Translations under genes and position numbers: made by a program
Part shown: piece by piece, positions 7,123 to 16,872 of the stretch
Numbering within the stretch: position 1 is the stretch's first letter
How the letters are laid out: each line of letters opens with the position of its first letter
Source of the DNA: Paenibacillus sp. BIHB 4019
GTDB lineage: Bacteria > Bacillota > Bacilli > Paenibacillales > Paenibacillaceae
DNA length: 64,000 nucleotides
NCBI RefSeq assembly: GCF_002741035.1
Contig: NZ_CP016808.1
Coordinates: forward strand, 2,244,001 to 2,308,000
Reading direction: 5' to 3'
The notes under the pieces: model-generated
Told to the model about the DNA's origin: nothing
What the model saw: the letters and a program-made list of their open reading frames with translations, nothing else
The model's database searches: none

Positions 7123-10100
7123 CTAAACTCCTGTAGGCTGGTCAGGAGCTGGTGTTGCTGGTGTCGCTGGTGGTGCAGCTGGCGTTGGAAACTGAACAGC
7201 TGCCGAAGGATCGGACAACGCATTCGCACCGCTTTTGGCTACCGAAAGCACATACACCCGATAATTGGTGTCGTAAGCGAGTGGCTGCCCACTAGCATCC
7301 GATGTGCTTTTGTTTATTGTTAGTATGGCTTCAGCTGGCGATGCGGTATACATGTTAGATGCACTTGCCGCAGCCAGGTTAAAGCTGCCAGCATCAGCTT
7401 CTTTAACGATAAACACACGGTATTGCGAAATATTTCGCTCATCAGCCGGTTTCGTGAAGGACACTTGAATATCCTGGCCGCTCGCGAGCAGGGTTGCATT
7501 AACCGCTGCAGCTGCCGCTGCTGGAGGCAGCGGTACAGGAAGCGTAATAGGCGCAGAGGCGGAAGACAGTGCATTGGTGCCTGCCGAGCCGCCGCCGCCA
7601 ACGGACAATACAAACACTTGATAGCTGACGCCGGCTTGGATGAACTCTCCGCCTGTGTCGCGTGTATTGCGAGTAAGCACTTTGCTCGGTGTATCGGTTT
7701 TATTGACTGCCGTGAAATAATCAGGCAAAGTAATCCGGTTTGCCGCATTCAGGTCAAAACCGCTAGCGTTCGCACTTTTGACGATGAAAATACGGTAATG
7801 GTCAATATTGCTCTCGTCCGTAGCTTTTGTGAAATCGACTTTGATATCTTGACCGCCATTGTATTCAGCTGCAACAACATTGGCTGCCGCAGATACACCT
7901 TTAGCTTGCAGCGTAATAGCTGCTGAACCGAGGGACAGTGCATTGGTGCCTGCCGAGCTGCCGGCGCCAACGGACAATACGAATACTTGATAGCTGATGC
8001 CATTTTGAATCAGGTCGCCGTTAACGTCCCGCGCAGTTGCAGCAAGCACTTGGCTAATATTACCGCCCGTCTTAGCCACTGTTGTGTAGTTATTGGCGTT
8101 GCTCACAGCGTTAGCTGCTGCTAGATTAAAGCTGCCCGCATTAGCAGTCTTAACGACGAAAATACGGTAGTGGTTCAGGTTGGCCTCATCGGCTGCTTTG
8201 GTAAAAGCAACGAGCAAGTCTTGACCGTTGTTAAGCTCGTTTACGTCACTGACTGCAACATTTGCTGCTGCTGTTACAGCGCTAGCTGACAGGATAATCG
8301 GAATCGAGCTGCCAGACAGAGCATTGTTGCTAGTCGAGCTTCCGTTGCCGACGGACAAGACGAATACCTGATAGCTGACTCCGTTCTGGATGAGCACGCC
8401 ATTAACGTCGCGTGCTGTCGCAGGCAATACTTGATTAATATTACCGCCTGTTTTGGCGACGGTCGTATAATAGCTGGAATTTGTAATATTGTTTGCTGCA
8501 GCCAGATTGAAGCTGCTTGCATTTGCCGTCCTAACGACGAAGATGCGGTAATGGTTCAAGCTGCTCTCGTCGCCAGCTCTAGTGAAGGAAACGCGCAAAT
8601 CCTGTCCATTGTTATAGTCGCTTACGTCGCTTACGCCTACATTGGTTACACTGCTGACTCCTGTGCTATAAAGCGCAATACTGGAGGAAGCGGTGGACAA
8701 GGTGCTGGAATAGGAGGAGCTGTTATTCGTAACACCCATTACAAACACACGGTAGGCAACGCCATTCATAATGGAGTTCCCCTTCACATCTCTTGCGCTG
8801 GAAGAGAGAATTTGGCTGTAGCTGCTGCTTCCCGTTCTAGAAACATCGGTATATCTTCCCGACGCTACGTTATTCGCCTCTGTTAAATTAAAGTTTCCGT
8901 AATCAGCCTCTCTTACTACGAAAATCCGGTAATAGCTAATCCGGGATTCATCCGATGCCCGATTAAAATTAACCCGCAAATCGCGGCCATCTCCATAGTT
9001 GCTGACATCGGCTACGCTCGTAATCGTCGGATTAAATCCGGAAGAAGAGCCAAGCGTCACAGACGAAGAAGCCGAGGACAAGGTATTAGCAGTAGTACCT
9101 ACGCTGCTGCTCATGGAAAGGACATAAGCGGTATAGGCAACGCCATTTTTAATATATTCGCCCGAAGTGTCCCTTGCCGAGGAGCTGAAGCCTGTACTCA
9201 TCGTACTGCTGCCCGTTTTGGAAACCGTCGTGTAATAGGAGCTATTCAGCGAGTTGGCTGCTGCCAAATCGAATTTGGACGCATTGGCGGTCTTCACAAT
9301 GATCACCCGGTAGCTGGATATGTTGCTTTCATTGGAAGCCCGTGTAAAGCTGACCGAGAGGTCACGGCCGTCGCCGAAGTCGCTAACATCGCTAATACGT
9401 ACATTCGAAGCAGCGTCTACTGTCGATTTGACGCTCAGCGTAATGGAGGCAGAAGGGCTGGATAGCGCGTAACGATCGTTATTGCCAACAGTCAAAATAA
9501 AAACTTTATAAGGCAGATTAGAGCGAAGCAACGCCCCGTCTGTATCTCTTGTTTGAGCTGTCAGTACATTGTTTTGGTACGCAGACGATGTAGGAAGCGC
9601 CGTATAATTCGTACCGCCTACAATTTGCGCCTTAGCCAAATTAAAGGAAGACGCTTTGTCCGCCGGAACGACGAGTATGCGGTAGCTGTTCACATTCGTC
9701 ATATCGGTAGGAGGTGTGAAATTAACCTGCAAATCTCTTCCGTCTCCATTTTGGCTAACTGTGGACACACTCACCGAGGTGGCTGCGCCAACACTTACGG
9801 ATGCAGCTGTTGTGATGCGTACACTTCTTGTTTTCGAATCCCATTTCACATCCTCGCCAAGCGATTCGCTGACGAAGCGGACAGGAACGACGGTTCTGCC
9901 TTTAATGGAACGGGCAGGGGCATCCAGTGTAACGGTTGTATTGTTAATCGTAGCCGTTCGGGCACCCAGTTTAAGAACAACGGTTGTATCGCCTTTCGTG
10001 GCGGTTACCGTTTTGGTTTTTTGACTCCATAATACTTTGGCATCTAAAGCTTCAAAAATCCCGCGCAAGGGCACAAAGGTGCTGCCTGAAATAATAATAG

Positions 10101-10242
10101 CGGGTTGATCAGTTTGCAGCACTTGTCCATCGATATAAATTTTAATATCGGTTGTTGCTGCCTGCGCTACAGGCTGAAGTAACACAAAAAACAGCGTTGC
10201 AAAAGCAGCTAGAGCGGAAACCATTTTTCTCATAACGTTCAT
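7123..10242 (-). CDS. Secreted stalk-domain protein with seven Fn3-like repeats
   Basis: About 1040 residues. The N-terminus is a signal peptide (MRKMVSALAAFATLFF...VAQA), followed by a copper amine oxidase N-terminal-like stalk domain (FVPLRGIFEALDAKVLW and VVPVRFVSESLGEDVKWD). The rest is seven tandem units of roughly 115-130 residues, each with a DVSDxGDGRDLxVxFTRAxDES core, an SYRIFVVKxANAxxFNLAAAN segment, an ARDxxGxxIxNGV(A/S)Y turn and an (F)VLSVG...NALSxxSxxI end. Units 4 and 5 are the most alike. A short Pro/Ala/Thr tail ends the protein. No SLH or sortase signal is seen, so anchoring is unclear. The ATG at 10242 or 10233 is preferred over the upstream in-frame start because AGAGGGG lies directly before it and the signal peptide begins there. 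Confidence 0.85.
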   Translation of the reverse strand: MNVMRKMVSALAAFATLFFVLLQPVAQAATTDIKIYIDGQVLQTDQPAIIISGSTFVPLRGIFEALDAKVLWSQKTKTVTATKGDTTVVLKLGARTATINNTTVTLDAPARSIKGRTVVPVRFVSESLGEDVKWDSKTRSVRITTAASVSVGAATSVSVSTVSQNGDGRDLQVNFTPPTDMTNVNSYRILVVPADKASSFNLAKAQIVGGTNYTALPTSSAYQNNVLTAQTRDTDGALLRSNLPYKVFILTVGNNDRYALSSPSASITLSVKSTVDAASNVRISDVSDFGDGRDLSVSFTRASNESNISSYRVIIVKTANASKFDLAAANSLNSSYYTTVSKTGSSTMSTGFSSSARDTSGEYIKNGVAYTAYVLSMSSSVGTTANTLSSASSSVTLGSSSGFNPTITSVADVSNYGDGRDLRVNFNRASDESRISYYRIFVVREADYGNFNLTEANNVASGRYTDVSRTGSSSYSQILSSSARDVKGNSIMNGVAYRVFVMGVTNNSSSYSSTLSTASSSIALYSTGVSSVTNVGVSDVSDYNNGQDLRVSFTRAGDESSLNHYRIFVVRTANASSFNLAAANNITNSSYYTTVAKTGGNINQVLPATARDVNGVLIQNGVSYQVFVLSVGNGSSTSNNALSGSSIPIILSASAVTAAANVAVSDVNELNNGQDLLVAFTKAADEANLNHYRIFVVKTANAGSFNLAAANAVSNANNYTTVAKTGGNISQVLAATARDVNGDLIQNGISYQVFVLSVGAGSSAGTNALSLGSAAITLQAKGVSAAANVVAAEYNGGQDIKVDFTKATDESNIDHYRIFIVKSANASGFDLNAANRITLPDYFTAVNKTDTPSKVLTRNTRDTGGEFIQAGVSYQVFVLSVGGGGSAGTNALSSASAPITLPVPLPPAAAAAAVNATLLASGQDIQVSFTKPADERNISQYRVFIVKEADAGSFNLAAASASNMYTASPAEAILTINKSTSDASGQPLAYDTNYRVYVLSVAKSGANALSDPSAAVQFPTPAAPPATPATPAPDQPTGV

Positions 10243-10402
10243 ATCCCCTCTGGATCGTTCTTCCATCATTTTCTGGATCGATAATAAGACGAAGCAAGAA
10301 GGGGAAAAGTTTCTACTTATTCATATTTTGTTCATAAAAATCTGGCGCCTAGCATAAAAGGGGGACGAGAGATTTGAAATGGGTCAATTAGAGGGGGTCT
10401 TT

Positions 10403-10445
10403 TGTCGGAGTTTGTCATTAAGCTGTCATTAGGGTGGATTATACT
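10403..10445 (+). promoter_or_regulatory. PHO-box-like promoter, site A
   Basis: TGTCATT occurs at 10413-10419 and 10424-10430, exactly one 11-bp helical step apart, and is followed after 9 bp by TATACT at 10440-10445. A third, weaker TGTCGGA lies at 10403. There is no good -35 hexamer; the boxes occupy that position, as in activator-dependent promoters of the PhoB/OmpR class. The same design recurs at 26222 and 35687. The activator is not identified. Confidence 0.65.
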
Positions 10446-10523
10446 TAGCTGGAATAGTGGGCAGGAAGGTTGCTCATTGAAAGGCATGTCGAATACGAGA
10501 ATGTACAGGGGAGTGAAAGATTC

Positions 10524-11903
10524 ATGTTAAAAGGTTGGTTTAGAGTAAGAGCGCAAGGGAAATCCAGCTTCACCGTGTTGTCTATGATGTTGGCGCTTGT
10601 CGTGGCGCTGTCTGTTCTGCCAAGCACGGCTTTGGCTGATCCAGCTCCAGTTTCAGTTTCAGTGAGCCCAAATCTCAGTACAGTTGCCTTGGAGACAAAC
10701 AGAGGAATCGTTACACAGGATAAAGTGAAGGTGACGGGCCTTATTAATTCAAATAGTACAATTGTATGGTCGAACTATGGAAAGGCAAGTGCAGAAACGA
10801 TACCTGCAGTAGGAACGTCCTTCAGCACAATTTCTAATATTTATACGAAAAACCTGAACTATAATGCTTTTGTGCCTGCTGCTGATGGCGATATTCTTTC
10901 TATCGTTGAAGTAGATGCTCAAAGCGGAGAGGTTTTAGGTTATACCAATCTGCCGGTTGGAGCTATTCACATTGGAACGGTGGCCCCTATGGTTGATCGG
11001 AACTATGTATTCCCTGGGATACAAGCTGGTTATAATCAATTTTTGCAGGGTGCCAATTTTTATAATACACCCAATGGAGTAACGCTTAGCAACTTCATAA
11101 GCTCTGATACAGCTATAGCTTTCGCAAGTCCAAATGGTTGGTATTTTTATATTAATGGGGTTAGCTCGGGATCGGCTTCTATAAGCTTTGATGCTGCAGA
11201 CAATCTGACAGGGGATAAAATAAGAACAACAATACCCGTTTCGGTTGTATCAAATCGCCAGCCATATTTAAATGATAATGAAGAATACTATTTTACCGGA
11301 AAAGCCTTAACGTTATCGGTTAACCCTCCAACCGCACAATGGGTACCGGACTCTATTGAAGTAAATGGAGTGGCTGTGCCAAGCGAAAGCTATACTTATA
11401 CACCTGGGGTTATTGGTCAAAGTGACGGCAAAATTGTGCTGCAAGCCAGTGTTCTGTCAGAAGGTGACAATAAAATCGTTGTGAAGACCTATGATACGAT
11501 AGATGGGGTGTACGAGATTACTCTTCATCAATCCCAGCATTCTTATTATATGAGCGAGCCTCTCATTGATCGGGCAAGCGGCGGATTAAATGCTACTGTT
11601 AAATTTGTGAGAAATATTGAGAACAATAGCTATCGCGACAAGTCGACCGTCATTTTTCAGCTTATGAACGGCGATGTGCCAGTGGATACCGTTTCGGTTA
11701 CGACGGACAGGCTGAATGGCTATCAGACGAATCGCGTTCATTTCAATTTAGCGGATGCGGCAACAAATCCGAACTACTCGGTACGTGCTTTTCTCATTAC
11801 GGGGGACAATGCCGATCCGGGCAACCTGGGCTATAATCTTGTAACAGAAGTGAATGCGACTGAATTTGAACAGCGTTACCAAGAATGGCGTGACTGGGAT
11901 TGA
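10524..11903 (+). CDS. Secreted protein of unknown function
   Basis: A 459-residue protein from ATG 10524, which has AGGGGAG about ten bases upstream; the frame stays open further upstream but without a better ribosome binding site. The N-terminus is a signal peptide (SMMLALVVALSVLPSTALA, cleavage expected before DPAP). The mature part is rich in Ser, Thr, Asn and Val, looks beta-rich (Ig-like strands), and has no SLH, LPXTG or catalytic motif that I recognise. It is driven by the PHO-box-like promoter A and is followed 120 bp later by an SLH protein, so the two may act together at the cell surface. Function unknown. Confidence 0.75.
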   Translation: MLKGWFRVRAQGKSSFTVLSMMLALVVALSVLPSTALADPAPVSVSVSPNLSTVALETNRGIVTQDKVKVTGLINSNSTIVWSNYGKASAETIPAVGTSFSTISNIYTKNLNYNAFVPAADGDILSIVEVDAQSGEVLGYTNLPVGAIHIGTVAPMVDRNYVFPGIQAGYNQFLQGANFYNTPNGVTLSNFISSDTAIAFASPNGWYFYINGVSSGSASISFDAADNLTGDKIRTTIPVSVVSNRQPYLNDNEEYYFTGKALTLSVNPPTAQWVPDSIEVNGVAVPSESYTYTPGVIGQSDGKIVLQASVLSEGDNKIVVKTYDTIDGVYEITLHQSQHSYYMSEPLIDRASGGLNATVKFVRNIENNSYRDKSTVIFQLMNGDVPVDTVSVTTDRLNGYQTNRVHFNLADAATNPNYSVRAFLITGDNADPGNLGYNLVTEVNATEFEQRYQEWRDWD

Positions 11904-11948
11904 TAGCAGGGAATAGGAAAAGCAAGTACCCCTTATATTTCACCCTCG

Positions 11949-11988
11949 AAACGGTAGCTTAGCCGCGAGAGGACAGCTTCAGCCGTTT
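11949..11988. repeat. Dispersed 40-bp imperfect inverted repeat, copy I
   Basis: AAACGG at 11949-11954 and CCGTTT at 11983-11988 flank an AGCTT...CAGCTTCAG core. The same 40-bp layout is found at 50632-50671, and related sequence at 46739-46845 and in the tandem array at 45113-45404. It lies in the gap between the secreted-protein and SLH genes. Confidence 0.6.
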
Positions 11989-12022
11989 ATGCTTAATCGA
12001 ATAGAAAAGAGGTATGTCCGAA

Positions 12023-13636
12023 GTGAAAATACGTACATGGAGCTTAACCTTAATCATTGGTCTATGTCTATCGCTGTTTCCCAGCTCCTTATGGGCTGCT
12101 GTCTCGGTCAATCCGGTAACAGGCAGCATCCATCCTGGCAGCCAAATTAACATTACAGGCACCTCGGACCTGTCCGAGGTCATTATTAAAGTGTACCGCC
12201 CTGACCGCAGCATTCTGTACTTCAATGTAGCTAAGGTGAGCAATGGCGCGTACAGCGATTCCATTACTCTCGGTGCCAATGAAGTGGTCGGAACGTATGA
12301 GATTAACGTTGGACAAGCGGACCAAATTTCATCTGCAAATGTGGTGGTAACAGAAAGCCAAACGGCGGCTATCCCTGTGGCGAATCCGGCAAGTGGAGCG
12401 GTTGCAGCCGGCACAAGCGTGACGCTGAGCAGCTCAACAGCTGGTGCGGCTATTTACTACACGACGAATGGCAGCAACCCAACCACAAGCAGCACGTTGT
12501 ACAGCGGGCCAATTGTCGTTAACAGCGCGCTGACAATTAAAGCCATTGCGGTTGCCAACGGCAAAACAAATAGCGAAGTAATGAGCGCAAGCTATACGAT
12601 TGCAGCCTCAACTGGCGGCGGTGGCACTGGTGGCGGCGGTTCGACGACTGTGCCTAGCACGGACAAAGTTATCTCAACGAATGGCAATCTGACGCTTCCA
12701 GTAGGCAGAACGGGCGAGGTAAGCTTGAATAGCGAAGTCATCGTCTCGATTCCAGCTAATGCGACAGCGAAGGAATTGAAAATCACCATTACAAAATTGC
12801 AAAATGTTCAAGGCCTTCTTACGAACCAGGAAACACTGGCTAGCTCCGTCTTTGAAATTTTGAAAAATTTCACGGAAAACTTCAGCAATCCTGTTACATT
12901 GACCTTTACTTTCAACAAAGCAAGTCTGAAGAGCAACCAGAAGGCTTCTGTGTTCTATTTTGACGAAGTGAAAAAAGCATGGGTAGAAGTCGGTGGAACG
13001 GTGAGCGGCAACCAGATTACGGTAGCGGTGGATCATTTCACGAAATATGCGGTTATGGCTGTAGCTCAGCCCATCGTCGATCCCATAAATCCAGCTCAGG
13101 AATTCAATGATATTTTCGGCCACTGGGCGGAAGCAAACATCAAGAAAGCAATTGGCGCAGGCATCGTCAGCGGATATCCGGACGGCAGCTTTAAGCCGAA
13201 TGCAACGGTAACGCGCGCAGAGTTTGCAGTGATGCTGATGAATACTTTGAAGCCGGAGGAAGAGGGTCCAGCACTTACCTTCACTGACACAGCGACGATT
13301 GGTGCATGGGCGCAAAAAGCAGTAGCACAAGCGGTGCAGGCTGGCATTACGAAAGGCTATGCTGATGGCGGCTTCCACCCGAATGCTAAAATTACGCGTG
13401 CCGAAATGACAGCTATGCTGGCAAATGCAGCAGGTATCCCTGCCGATGAGAATGCGGCAACGGGTTTTGCAGATGATAAAGACATTCCGGCATGGGCGAA
13501 AAGCGGCGTGGCTTATGCGAAGCAAGCCGGCATTGTACAAGGGAAAGGCGATAACCAATTCGCGCCTCAAGCTTATACAACAAGAGCGGAAGCGGTAACG
13601 GTATTGCTGAATATTTTGGCGCTGCAAAGCAAATAA
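12023..13636 (+). CDS. SLH-domain surface protein with chitobiase C-terminal-like domain
   Basis: About 537 residues. A signal peptide (LTLIIGLCLSLFPSSLWA) is followed by a beta domain, a CHB_HEX_C-like domain (PASGAVAAGTSVTLSS, YYTTNGSNPTTSS, IKAIAVANGKTNSEV), a Gly-rich linker, a second beta domain, and three C-terminal SLH motifs (FNDIFGHWAEANIKKAIGAG, FTDTATIGAWAQKAV, FADDKDIPAWAKSGVAY, each ending near TRAE). SLH motifs bind pyruvylated secondary cell-wall polymer, so the protein should be non-covalently wall-anchored. I chose GTG 12023 because AAAAGAGG at 12005-12012 is ten bases upstream; the ATG at 12014 sits one base after it, too close to be used. Confidence 0.88.
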   Translation: MKIRTWSLTLIIGLCLSLFPSSLWAAVSVNPVTGSIHPGSQINITGTSDLSEVIIKVYRPDRSILYFNVAKVSNGAYSDSITLGANEVVGTYEINVGQADQISSANVVVTESQTAAIPVANPASGAVAAGTSVTLSSSTAGAAIYYTTNGSNPTTSSTLYSGPIVVNSALTIKAIAVANGKTNSEVMSASYTIAASTGGGGTGGGGSTTVPSTDKVISTNGNLTLPVGRTGEVSLNSEVIVSIPANATAKELKITITKLQNVQGLLTNQETLASSVFEILKNFTENFSNPVTLTFTFNKASLKSNQKASVFYFDEVKKAWVEVGGTVSGNQITVAVDHFTKYAVMAVAQPIVDPINPAQEFNDIFGHWAEANIKKAIGAGIVSGYPDGSFKPNATVTRAEFAVMLMNTLKPEEEGPALTFTDTATIGAWAQKAVAQAVQAGITKGYADGGFHPNAKITRAEMTAMLANAAGIPADENAATGFADDKDIPAWAKSGVAYAKQAGIVQGKGDNQFAPQAYTTRAEAVTVLLNILALQSK

Positions 13637-13663
13637 GGCAATAAATAATTTATAAAAAAGAAG

Positions 13664-13694
13664 AAAGCAGTCCCTGCTCAAGGGGCTGCTTTTT
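13664..13694 (+). terminator. Rho-independent terminator after SLH gene
   Basis: AAAGCAGTCCC (13664-13674) pairs with GGGGCTGCT (13682-13690), followed by a T-run. Confidence 0.85.
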
Positions 13695-13807
13695 CTGCTG
13701 AAATGGCTCTATTTTTCACGAGAAAAATATTCGCAATATTCAGTCTTTGATGGACTCATATATGTAAAATCCTATTAAAAGGATGGAAAGGCGAATAGTG
13801 TCCGATA

Positions 13808-14800
13808 TTAACTAATCCCCGCCGCTACGCCTAGCTTTCTAAGCCACCTGCGGTAAGCGATGCTGAGGGCATCTGATTTTAAATGCATTTCTTCCTGCAA
13901 ATCAAGCGGCAATAGCTCCGGCTTTTGGCTCTCAATAACATCGATATCCTGCTGCATGACGATATTTAAAAATTGAATATACGGTTCATCCGATTGATCC
14001 AGCTCATAGTTTCTTGCATGCAGCATAAAAACCTTCGTCTGCTCTTCTTTTTCCTGAACAACCGACATAAAAAATGAAAATTCTTGCTTGGAGTCCTGCG
14101 CTTTCTTCTTAAAGCGGGCAGTCATAGGCGATAAAATTTCATATACATAGTCGGAGTAACCGCCACGGGATCTGCCATCCGGGTTAGGCTGGTAAATCGG
14201 TATTTCGCTCGTAATGTAACGGCCGTCGATAAAATCGAGGTCAAACGCAGGAATTTCAGCATGCTCCGCATCGCCAAGCATCCCTTCATGCACGAACATT
14301 AAATGGGCGATATCCAAAAAGTTCTCGATCACGCGAGGCGCATTTGCTTGAATATGATAAGGCCCGGCAGTGATAGTGCGGTATTCAGCTTGAGCATACT
14401 CAGGGAACGAAACGACCGGGGTAGACTCGTCGCCGATGTTAACCCATATAAACCCTATGTGCTCCTTACAGTGGTAGACGGTAGCCTTCGCTTTGCTAGG
14501 AATCGTCTTCCCGCAGGGCAGAGCCGGAATTTTCTCGCACTCTCCCGCAGTATTGTATTCCCAAGCATGATAGGGGCAAACTAGCCGTTCATCTCGAACT
14601 TTGCCAAGCGAAAGAGCGGCGCCGCGATGAATGCATAGATCTTTAAAAGCATGGACCCCCGCACTGGTTCGATAAATAACGACCCGTTCCCCTAAAATAA
14701 AAATCTGCTTCGGCTCCTCTTGTAAATCAGCTGCCAAATACACGCAATGCCACTCATTATACAAATAATCTTCTTTCAAAAAATCCTCTCCCCATCCCAT
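13808..14800 (-). CDS. Rieske non-heme iron oxygenase, alpha-subunit type
   Basis: A 330-residue cytoplasmic oxygenase. The Rieske [2Fe-2S] ligands are C56-x-H58 and C75-x2-H78 (CIHRGAAL, CPYHAWEY), and the mononuclear iron site is N160-x2-D163-x2-H166-x4-H171 (NFLDIAHLMFVHEG). This is the layout of aromatic-ring hydroxylases and O-demethylases such as VanA. The substrate is unknown; no reductase or ferredoxin gene is adjacent. ATG 14800 has no Shine-Dalgarno, while an in-frame TTG at 14779 follows GGGGAGAGG by about five bases, so the real start may be eight codons in. The gene stands alone, converging on the SLH gene. Confidence 0.9.
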   Translation of the reverse strand: MGWGEDFLKEDYLYNEWHCVYLAADLQEEPKQIFILGERVVIYRTSAGVHAFKDLCIHRGAALSLGKVRDERLVCPYHAWEYNTAGECEKIPALPCGKTIPSKAKATVYHCKEHIGFIWVNIGDESTPVVSFPEYAQAEYRTITAGPYHIQANAPRVIENFLDIAHLMFVHEGMLGDAEHAEIPAFDLDFIDGRYITSEIPIYQPNPDGRSRGGYSDYVYEILSPMTARFKKKAQDSKQEFSFFMSVVQEKEEQTKVFMLHARNYELDQSDEPYIQFLNIVMQQDIDVIESQKPELLPLDLQEEMHLKSDALSIAYRRWLRKLGVAAGIS

Positions 14801-15063
14801 TTAATACTAGTTTTTCAAAATTAATGATAATACCTTCGAATGAAACAACTAATATCATTTATTTCGAATGTATTTTTTGAATCTTGTTTAATTATACCAT
14901 ATACGTGTCAAGGGTTTTCCCTGGTGCAAATGTGACGAAATTTTGACGTTTTCATAGGCTGGTACGTTCGCGGACTAGCTCTTTTTTATATTTTTTTTCC
15001 TAGTCTTCTGATAAGATATGAAGGGCATCATAAAAGAACAATCTGCTACGGGGGCACTCAGCC

Positions 15064-16872
15064 ATGCATAACAACTTATATTTATCCGCCATGCTCTTGG
15101 CAGCCACTTGCTGTTCCCTAATTATCTGCTATCTTTGCTTCAAAAGAAGAGAGCTTCCCATTGCCATTAGCTATGGATTAGGAATGTTGACGGGGACCTT
15201 TTATACTTTCGGCTACGCCTTTGAAATCGTCAGCAATTCTTTGGAGGATATCCGGTTTTGGCTGCATATTGAATACATCGGTATTCCATTTGGCACGATA
15301 TTGTGGTTCATTATGGTGCTGCAATATACCGGACGACAAGCACTTGTCACCAAAAAACTCGTCATTCTTCTTCTCTTTATTCCCTTCATTAATTTTCTGG
15401 CCCACCATACGAATGAGTGGCATCACCTCTTTTATACAAGCATGACTTTAGACCGTTCAGAAGGCTTTCCGCTGGTTGTTTTGGAAAAAGGGCCATTCTA
15501 CAAGCTTCATGTCGTATACGCTTATTCTTTTTTTGTCATTGGCATGATCCTCTTGATTCAAATGTTCTTTAAATCGGCTTCGCGGATGAAAAAACAAATT
15601 GCGCTTATGTTTATTGGATCATGGGGTCCATACGGCTTCACACTCGTTTATTTAAGCGGCATTCTTAACATACCGTATGATATCTCCCCATTTGGTTTTC
15701 TAGTCTCCGGCTTATTTTACATGTGGGGCATTTACCAGTTTAATATGCTGCGATTGGCACCTCTGGCACTGCAAAAGGTATTTGCCTCCATGCAGGATGC
15801 CGTAATGATTTTCGACCTGGATAATACGCTCACGAGCTTTAATGAATCTGCCAAAAAAGTGATAACAGGCCTCCACAATAGCTGGATTGGGCAGCCGGCC
15901 GCTTACATATTCGCACAATATCCTACTCTACTTGAGAAAATAGACCGAGGGCCCGCTATTGCTCCAAAGGTCCGGCTTGCTCGGGAGGGGGAGGAACGGT
16001 TTTATAATCTCCATCTCTCCTTTATTCTGGACAACCGGCTCAGACCCGCTGGCCAGATTCTATTGTTAAGCGATGTGACTGAAAGCGTCCACAACGAGGA
16101 ACGGCTGCAGGAAAACGCAAAACAGCTCCAAGAGCTCAATACGTTTAAGGATAAAATGTTCAGCGTAGTAGCCCATGATATCCGTGATCCGCTTGCGGTA
16201 TCGCTGAATCTGATGGAGCTAATGGAGGATGAGCTGCTGGACTACGGGGGAAAGCACGATGAAATCGTTCAGGAGATGGGCCAGCAAATTCAGAAGACGT
16301 TTGCTCTCGTAGAAAGCCTGCTCGAATGGTTTCGCAGCCAGCGGGGCGGGATGGTGTTTAATCCGGTGGTGCGGGATCTGGCCCAGACGGTACAGCTGAA
16401 TGCGCGTCTCTTGCAGGTTCGCAGTGAAAGCAAAAGCATCCGTATTATTTCCGAGATTCCACAGGAAACGTTTGTTTTTGCCGATAAGGAAATGCTTGAT
16501 CTAATAATTCGCAATCTGCTGTCCAATGCGATTAAGTTTACGGATTACGGAGGCAGCATTCGTTTAAAAGCAGAGCTTGCGGAGGGCAAAATGGTCGTAT
16601 CGGTCAGCGATACAGGCGCAGGAGTGCCCACGGAGCAGGTGGATTCACTATTGCAGCAGGATGCTTATCCTGTGCCTTCCATAGGAACCGCGGGCGAGCG
16701 CGGCGTAGGATTAGGCCTTACTTTATGCCGGGAATTCGTTCACTTGAACGGGGGCGAGATTTGGTTCGACACGGCGCTCCAGCAGGGGAGTACGTTTTAT
16801 TTTTCATTGCCTCTGCCGCCATCAGCACCAGCTTACCTTCATAAACAGTCAGAAAGGAGAGGGACAGGATGA
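15064..16872 (+). CDS. Sensor histidine kinase with N-terminal 7TM domain
   Basis: A 602-residue membrane kinase. The first 230 residues form seven hydrophobic helices of the HisKA_7TM type (for example FWLHIEYIGIPFGTILWFIMVLQYTG). A PAS-like segment follows (ALQKVFASMQDAVMIFDLDNTLTSFN), then a HisKA domain with His371 in FSVVAHDIRDPLAVSLNLMELMED and an HATPase_c domain (NLLSNAIKFTDYGG, DTGAGV, GLGLTLCREF). GGGGG lies upstream of the ATG. The gene overlaps the next one by four bases (ATGA), so kinase and SARP-like regulator are translationally coupled. The 7TM domain may sense a membrane-permeable or cell-wall signal, but the ligand is unknown. Confidence 0.9.
   Translation: MHNNLYLSAMLLAATCCSLIICYLCFKRRELPIAISYGLGMLTGTFYTFGYAFEIVSNSLEDIRFWLHIEYIGIPFGTILWFIMVLQYTGRQALVTKKLVILLLFIPFINFLAHHTNEWHHLFYTSMTLDRSEGFPLVVLEKGPFYKLHVVYAYSFFVIGMILLIQMFFKSASRMKKQIALMFIGSWGPYGFTLVYLSGILNIPYDISPFGFLVSGLFYMWGIYQFNMLRLAPLALQKVFASMQDAVMIFDLDNTLTSFNESAKKVITGLHNSWIGQPAAYIFAQYPTLLEKIDRGPAIAPKVRLAREGEERFYNLHLSFILDNRLRPAGQILLLSDVTESVHNEERLQENAKQLQELNTFKDKMFSVVAHDIRDPLAVSLNLMELMEDELLDYGGKHDEIVQEMGQQIQKTFALVESLLEWFRSQRGGMVFNPVVRDLAQTVQLNARLLQVRSESKSIRIISEIPQETFVFADKEMLDLIIRNLLSNAIKFTDYGGSIRLKAELAEGKMVVSVSDTGAGVPTEQVDSLLQQDAYPVPSIGTAGERGVGLGLTLCREFVHLNGGEIWFDTALQQGSTFYFSLPLPPSAPAYLHKQSERRGTG

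Noticed and set aside
7108..10032. Several plus-strand ORFs of 70-170 codons opposite the stalk-domain gene
   Set aside because: They recur at repeat spacing, have odd Arg/Cys/Ile-rich composition and no ribosome binding sites; they are shadows of the repeats on the other strand.
10320..10341. TATGAA direct repeats 11 bp apart upstream of the stalk-domain gene (minus strand)
   Set aside because: The spacing fits an OmpR-type site, but the sequence is A/T-rich, occurs once and has no paired -10 at a consistent distance.
14817..14870. A Fur-like AATGATAAT/AATATCATT pair upstream of the Rieske gene
   Set aside because: The arms are imperfect and about 30 bp apart, unlike a real Fur box; the region is generally A/T-rich.
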